A stretch of DNA of 37,275 bases from an uncultured Lachnospiraceae bacterium (GTDB lineage: Bacteria; Bacillota; Clostridia; Lachnospirales; Lachnospiraceae): positions 1-37,275 of the forward strand of contig CACZJD010000013.1 in the NCBI GenBank assembly GCA_902781325.1, written 5' to 3'. Position numbers and translations under genes: made by a program. Positions 33,360 to 37,275 of this stretch are shown piece after piece; position 1 is the first letter of the stretch, and each line of letters opens with the position of its first letter. Below the pieces are notes generated by a model, which did not search any database, had not been told where the DNA came from, and saw only the letters and a program-made list of their open reading frames with translations.

Positions 33360-35582
33360 TTACCATATCAATACCCTGTCTTCCGGCGCCAGATACATCC
33401 CGTCGCCCTCCTTGATGCCATATGTGTCAAGGAATTCGTCAAACTGCTGAAGCGTCACATTGATGCGCTGGTAACTGAGCGGATGCGAGTCTGAAGTCGC
33501 CAGCCATTCACACATCTGAAGGGTGTCCATCCTCTGCCACATGCGCGCGTACGCGCGGAAGAATTTGTCATAATCGAATCCGTCAATCTTCTCAGCCATC
33601 AGAAGCACGCACTTGATGCCGCCCATATCGGCCGTCGCCTCGGTGTTCACGAGCTTGCCGCTGTTAGGCGTTCCGTCGTCGAAGGGCACTATTTTGTCAA
33701 AATACGCAATAACCTTGCCCGTTCTCTCATCAAACGCCGCCTTGTCCTCAGGGGTCCACCAGTTGTTAAAGTTTCCAGCCGCATCGTACTGCGCTCCGCC
33801 GCTGTCAAACGCGTGCGAGATCTCATGCCCGATCACGCCGCCGAGCGCGCCATATTTCTCTTCGATCGACATATCGCTCCTGTACGTGACATCGCAGAAA
33901 AAGCCGGGAATAATATTGATCGAATTATCTTTGGGCTCATAGTAAGCATTTGTCTCGATAATATCGATATCGCCCCAGAGTTCTTTGTCAACCGACCCAT
34001 TCATTCTGCCGACATCCCGCTGCTTATCAGCTGCCGCGCGATCCAATCTGGCTGTCAAAATATCGCCATCCTCATTCACAGAATAAATCGAGTAGTCCTC
34101 CCATTTGTCCGGATAGACGGCATGAATTGCTATGGCGTCCAGCTTGTTCTGGGCCGCCTCCCGGGTCTCGGCCGAGAGCCAGTCCGTCTTGGCAAGCATC
34201 TCTCTGTAAGTGTCAATCACATCCTCGCAGATCTGCCGAATCTCCTCCCGCACAGACTCGTCCAGATACTGCCTTACATACAGCCGCCCGAAACTGTCGC
34301 GGAACATACCGCGCGTACTCGTATAAGCCCGTGTCTCATCCGCGGGCACCTGCGTCAGTCCATAAAACTCCATATACTGCTTGATATACTCGCGATACGC
34401 AGCCTCGTCCAAATACTGCATGCTGCCCAGCAGAATATTCACCAGGATTTTGTCCCGCAGTGCCTCAGCGTTCTCCTCCGTGAAGAGGGCGTCGAGTTCC
34501 TTCAGCGCACCAGGCTGCAAAACATTGATCCGCTCAGCCTCGCTCCAGCCATCCCTCTCCATGATCTCTGCCAAAGGATAGTTCGGGGTCATCTCACGGA
34601 TCTGATCCATTGTGACCGGATTGACCGTCCCCTGAAGATAGGAAGGATCCTGCGTCTCCACTAACGGCGTCACATACTCCGCAAGCCGGGCGTCCAGCTC
34701 GTTGACATTGTCGATCGCCTTCTGCGCCTCCTCTTTGGTCAGGCCGACCCTTTCCAGCATGTAGGAAGCGAGGGATTCTTTCTGTTTTTTGACACGTTTG
34801 CCGTTCTCCGTAATCTTCCTGTACTCCGCGGCATCCTCCAAAAGCAGATTTGTCGGTCCAAGATTCACCTGGTACAGGCCGGAATCCTGCGTATACTTGT
34901 CCAGCCCGATCGGCACCAGCGCCGGCGCGTCCTGTGTGCTGAACCGCGCATATGTGTCGGACAGCAGGAAACTGCGCAGGTCATCCAGCGTTTTCACAGA
35001 TTGAAGAGCCTCCACGGCCGGCATGACAGGCGCCAGCCCCGCCTCATTCCTGCTCTCCCAATCCAAAAACTGATGATAATAATTCTGGATCAGCTCCGCG
35101 TCGTGACCCTCAGGTCCCTCAAGCTCTTTCAGCGGCTCATCGGCCAAAATAGTCATACAGCGCTCTTTCATCGTATCAACAGCCTGATACCAGGGCGTAG
35201 CGGACGGCCTCCCGGGGTACAGCTCCGCATCCCGCAGCCAGTCATGGTTGACCGCCAGATAAAAATCATCCTTGATATCCGCGGTCACATCGTCAGTGAC
35301 AAGCCCATAGATATTAGCATTGATCCAGGGCTTCATTACCGACGTGTCGATGCCAGCGACCTCTGCGACCTCTGGGGTAGTTTGTTCGTCGGCGGCCTCT
35401 GGTTCACCGGAGACCTCTGGGGTAGTTTGCCCGCCATGTTCGCCGGAGACCTCTGGGGTGGTTTGTGGGGTGGTTTGCTCACTTCCCGCCTGCCCTGCAG
35501 CCCCGGTTTGGCTGCCGCATCCGGCTACTGCACCGGCAGCCAGCACGCACACACATAAAAACGCTAATACTCTCTTCTTCAT
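33360..35582 (-). CDS. M13-family (neprilysin/PepO-like) zinc metallopeptidase lipoprotein
   Basis: 740 residues from ATG 35582, with GGAGGG about 4 bases upstream. A signal peptide ends in lipobox VAGC (Cys22), so the enzyme is anchored outside the membrane. The zinc motif GHEISHAFD has His586, Glu587 and His590; the third ligand Glu648 is in NTEATAD. It would cut oligopeptides. Residues 36-72 between anchor and catalytic domain contain three in-frame TTPEV units that are element arms read as protein. The gene is flanked by the only two 68-bp elements in the window. Confidence 0.93.
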   Translation of the reverse strand: MKKRVLAFLCVCVLAAGAVAGCGSQTGAAGQAGSEQTTPQTTPEVSGEHGGQTTPEVSGEPEAADEQTTPEVAEVAGIDTSVMKPWINANIYGLVTDDVTADIKDDFYLAVNHDWLRDAELYPGRPSATPWYQAVDTMKERCMTILADEPLKELEGPEGHDAELIQNYYHQFLDWESRNEAGLAPVMPAVEALQSVKTLDDLRSFLLSDTYARFSTQDAPALVPIGLDKYTQDSGLYQVNLGPTNLLLEDAAEYRKITENGKRVKKQKESLASYMLERVGLTKEEAQKAIDNVNELDARLAEYVTPLVETQDPSYLQGTVNPVTMDQIREMTPNYPLAEIMERDGWSEAERINVLQPGALKELDALFTEENAEALRDKILVNILLGSMQYLDEAAYREYIKQYMEFYGLTQVPADETRAYTSTRGMFRDSFGRLYVRQYLDESVREEIRQICEDVIDTYREMLAKTDWLSAETREAAQNKLDAIAIHAVYPDKWEDYSIYSVNEDGDILTARLDRAAADKQRDVGRMNGSVDKELWGDIDIIETNAYYEPKDNSINIIPGFFCDVTYRSDMSIEEKYGALGGVIGHEISHAFDSGGAQYDAAGNFNNWWTPEDKAAFDERTGKVIAYFDKIVPFDDGTPNSGKLVNTEATADMGGIKCVLLMAEKIDGFDYDKFFRAYARMWQRMDTLQMCEWLATSDSHPLSYQRINVTLQQFDEFLDTYGIKEGDGMYLAPEDRVLIW
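35367..35484. repeat. Three element arms inside the M13 peptidase gene
   Basis: Arms at 35367, 35412 and 35448 lie in the same orientation, the last followed by a partial GTGGGGTGGTTTG. All are in frame and read QTTPEV on the coding strand (residues 36-45, 52-57, 67-72). Confidence 0.93.
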
Positions 35583-35605
35583 TATGCCCTCCTTTTGTTG
35601 CAATC

Positions 35606-35776
35606 GACCTCTGGGGCTTGTCCAATCGACCTCTGGCTTGTCCAATCGACCTCTGGTGTCCAATCGACCTCTTGTCCAATCGACCTCTGGGATCATTTGT
35701 CCCCAGATGGGGATTTTTCTACACCTGGGGACAAACCACCCCAGAGGTCCAGAGGTCGAGAAATCCTCAGAGGTCG
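35606..35776. repeat. Collapsed tandem arms and a 68-bp element (35682-35749)
   Basis: CCAATCGACCTCT recurs at intervals of 22, 21 and about 17 bp with progressively shorter tails, a series of deletions in a same-strand array. It ends in the 68-bp element, then GAGGTC fragments up to 35776. Confidence 0.9.
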
Positions 35777-35786
35777 AGGGGCCCCT

Positions 35787-37055
35787 TTATTTTTTCCTGA
35801 TCTCCGTTATCACCCAGTCATCCTCCGCAGCGTGGTATTCCCTGCCGCAATAGGGACAATCCCTCACATGCATTGCATCGAAAGATCCTCCGCAATTCCC
35901 GCAGTTAACTGCGTGGATGCTGAATCCCGGGTCCGTGACAGTGCCGATCTTCCGCTCCATGCGGACCAGAATCCTCTCGTTTTTCCTCTTTACGCGGCCG
36001 CTCCCGCCGCTCTCCGCCAAGCCATCTGCGTAACAATTTGCCGTAAACACATCGAGAAGAATAGAGATGCGCCCGCTCCTCTCTTTGAACTCTTTCAGTT
36101 TATAAGCGCCCCTGTAGTCCAGATCGATCAGATTATCAAAAGCGGAAAGATCTCCTTTCCCCTCATAAATACTCAGGCTGTCACGGTCATCGCTGTATAG
36201 GACCGCTTGCAGGAGCGAGACCAGTTTCCCCTCAAATATCCTGCCAAAATAGTAAGGATCGTACTTTTCCATCCTGGCCTGCAATTTTTTGGCAGATCCC
36301 GCTGCGCCCAACATAGGGAGGACACTCCCGAGCTCAAGGAACAACTTCCCCATCAGGAAGAATGAATAACCCATATAGGTAAAGAAGGTCATCACCACCG
36401 CTGACAGCCCTGCCAGAAAAACATAGTACAGAGCCGCGCCCCACAGAGGCAGTTCCTGATTGTTTCTGCCAAGTACAATGGCCAGCACAAGGAAGACCAG
36501 AAAAAAGACGATCGCGGCTCTCGTGAACATCCGCTTCATCCTTTCGTCGAAGCCAAACCGCTCAACAATGTCGTTCGCGCAATAACAGGATGAAATGCGC
36601 GGATAGAGCTCACTCATGGAAAAATGTGTGCCGCAGAACGGGCACCCTTCTTCCAACCTGGACGCCATCGTGGCATTGCCGCAGTTCGGGCAATTGACCG
36701 CCACGTCCCTGCTGCCCTCCCGGTCCACGATCGTCGCATAGAAACCAACCGGATCCCGGTGATGCAGGATTCTCTTCTCGCCGCGATAAAAATCCCTGAT
36801 CCGCACAGTTTCCCTATAAGCTGTCACCCCCCGAAAAGGCGTCCGATTGTTCTTCGGTGAAGCCTCTATCGCGCCTGTAACCGCAGCAGCGTCAAAAACA
36901 TACTCCTCACTCATCGTGAGACCTTTTTTCTGCAGCCTATCCTGCTGCTCGTCCATGCAGAACCGCAGATCCCGCGTGATCTTGTCAGGAATCTCCCCTT
37001 TACCGGTCTTTATAAGAAATGCGTCTGTCATCGAGAGATACTTGTCTGTATTCAT
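35787..37055 (-). CDS. Zinc-ribbon membrane protein with TIM44-like domain
   Basis: 422 residues from ATG 37055, with AGGAAGG 6 bases upstream. A zinc ribbon CPNCGN...CPFCGT (about 122-142) precedes two membrane helices (about 185-205 and 215-245). The segment after them (DPYYFGRIFEGKLVSLLQAV through LLDVFTANCYADGL) resembles the bacterial TIM44-like domain. A second ribbon CGNCGG...CPYCGR is near the C-terminus. Such proteins occur in many Clostridia without a known role. No operon partner visible. Confidence 0.75.
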   Translation of the reverse strand: MNTDKYLSMTDAFLIKTGKGEIPDKITRDLRFCMDEQQDRLQKKGLTMSEEYVFDAAAVTGAIEASPKNNRTPFRGVTAYRETVRIRDFYRGEKRILHHRDPVGFYATIVDREGSRDVAVNCPNCGNATMASRLEEGCPFCGTHFSMSELYPRISSCYCANDIVERFGFDERMKRMFTRAAIVFFLVFLVLAIVLGRNNQELPLWGAALYYVFLAGLSAVVMTFFTYMGYSFFLMGKLFLELGSVLPMLGAAGSAKKLQARMEKYDPYYFGRIFEGKLVSLLQAVLYSDDRDSLSIYEGKGDLSAFDNLIDLDYRGAYKLKEFKERSGRISILLDVFTANCYADGLAESGGSGRVKRKNERILVRMERKIGTVTDPGFSIHAVNCGNCGGSFDAMHVRDCPYCGREYHAAEDDWVITEIRKK

Positions 37056-37088
37056 GTTTTGCCTTCCTGTCTCGAAAACGACCTCAAC

Positions 37089-37149
37089 GACCTCTGGGGT
37101 GGTTTGTCCCCACCTGTCCACAAGCGACCTCTGGGGTGGTTTGTCCCCT
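37089..37149. repeat. Two head-to-tail element arms, 37-bp period
   Basis: Arms at 37089 and 37126, both GTGG form, with the joint CCCCACCTGTCCACAAGC. Last elements in the window. Confidence 0.92.
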
Positions 37150-37275
37150 GTATTGTCAAAATATTGTTCATGTTAATAACTAAAACTTCCCATAGCAAAA
37201 ATGGGCTTCGTTCCTTGAAAACTCAATAATACAGGTAATCAGATAGTGTATTCAGGCTGCCAATGCCGCTTTCGT
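37150..37275. other. AT-rich window end without gene
   Basis: No reading frame. It holds one GTCAAAATA 9-mer and the string CCTTGAAAACTCAATAATAC, similar to the leader that often precedes 23S rRNA genes in Firmicutes. Nothing else here supports an rRNA operon. Confidence 0.3.

Overview
The window reads as chromosomal DNA of a strictly anaerobic, moderate-GC Firmicute, most likely a gut Clostridia (Lachnospiraceae/Oscillospiraceae-like). The grounds are strong GGAGG ribosome binding sites, a 2-hydroxyacyl-CoA dehydratase fermentation operon, a YhfC-type membrane protease, a DUF4342 protein and zinc-ribbon membrane proteins. The species cannot be named from sequence alone. No rRNA, tRNA, prophage or CRISPR array was found.

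Layout. From 1 to 4249 (minus strand) lies a hadAIBC/fldAIBC-type operon: CoA transferase, dehydratase activator, dehydratase alpha, and dehydratase beta cut by the window edge. It would convert a 2-hydroxyacid (from amino-acid reduction) into an enoyl-CoA. A LysR regulator (4598-5509) is divergent from it. From about 5.5 kb to the end the character changes. There are about 30 mostly unrelated, single-transcript housekeeping or accessory genes: glycosyltransferase, YfiH, M29 aminopeptidase, 2H phosphoesterase, flavoprotein, NapH-like ferredoxin, YdcF, NUDIX-methyltransferase fusion, metallo-beta-lactamase-fold hydrolase, MATE pump, peptide deformylase, GNAT, 6-phospho-beta-glucosidase, MazG-like plus AlkD-like pair, S37-type and M13 secreted peptidases, and zinc-ribbon membrane proteins. 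Several genes are remnants: a 3' fragment of an S37 peptidase, a methyltransferase with its middle missing, and a ketopantoate-reductase-like gene with two frameshifts.

The dominant signal is a dense family of palindromic elements in almost every intergenic space from 5.5 kb onward. The arm is GACCTCTGGGGTAGTTTG and its inverted partner is CAAACTACCCCAGAGGTC. Two arms face each other in a 50-bp near-perfect inverted repeat (about seventeen copies). Two 68-bp variants flank the M13 peptidase gene. Single arms and head-to-tail arrays with a 37-bp period are also common. One gene, 23223-23984, encodes a REP-associated tyrosine transposase (RAYT, HUH/Y1 family) and is bracketed by these same elements, so the window probably shows a REPIN/RAYT system with its own source gene. 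The elements also intrude into genes: they encode linker peptides in two lipoproteins, supply C-termini and stop codons, and sit where a Shine-Dalgarno would be for at least two genes.

A second signal is independent of the gene map. The 9-mer GNCAAAATA (reverse TATTTTGNC) occurs about 33 times on the two strands by my reading, against roughly one expected. It occurs in all reading frames, in both orientations, at about one per kb, and is almost absent from the first 7 kb. That density and arrangement resemble DNA uptake-type sequences, but its role is unknown.
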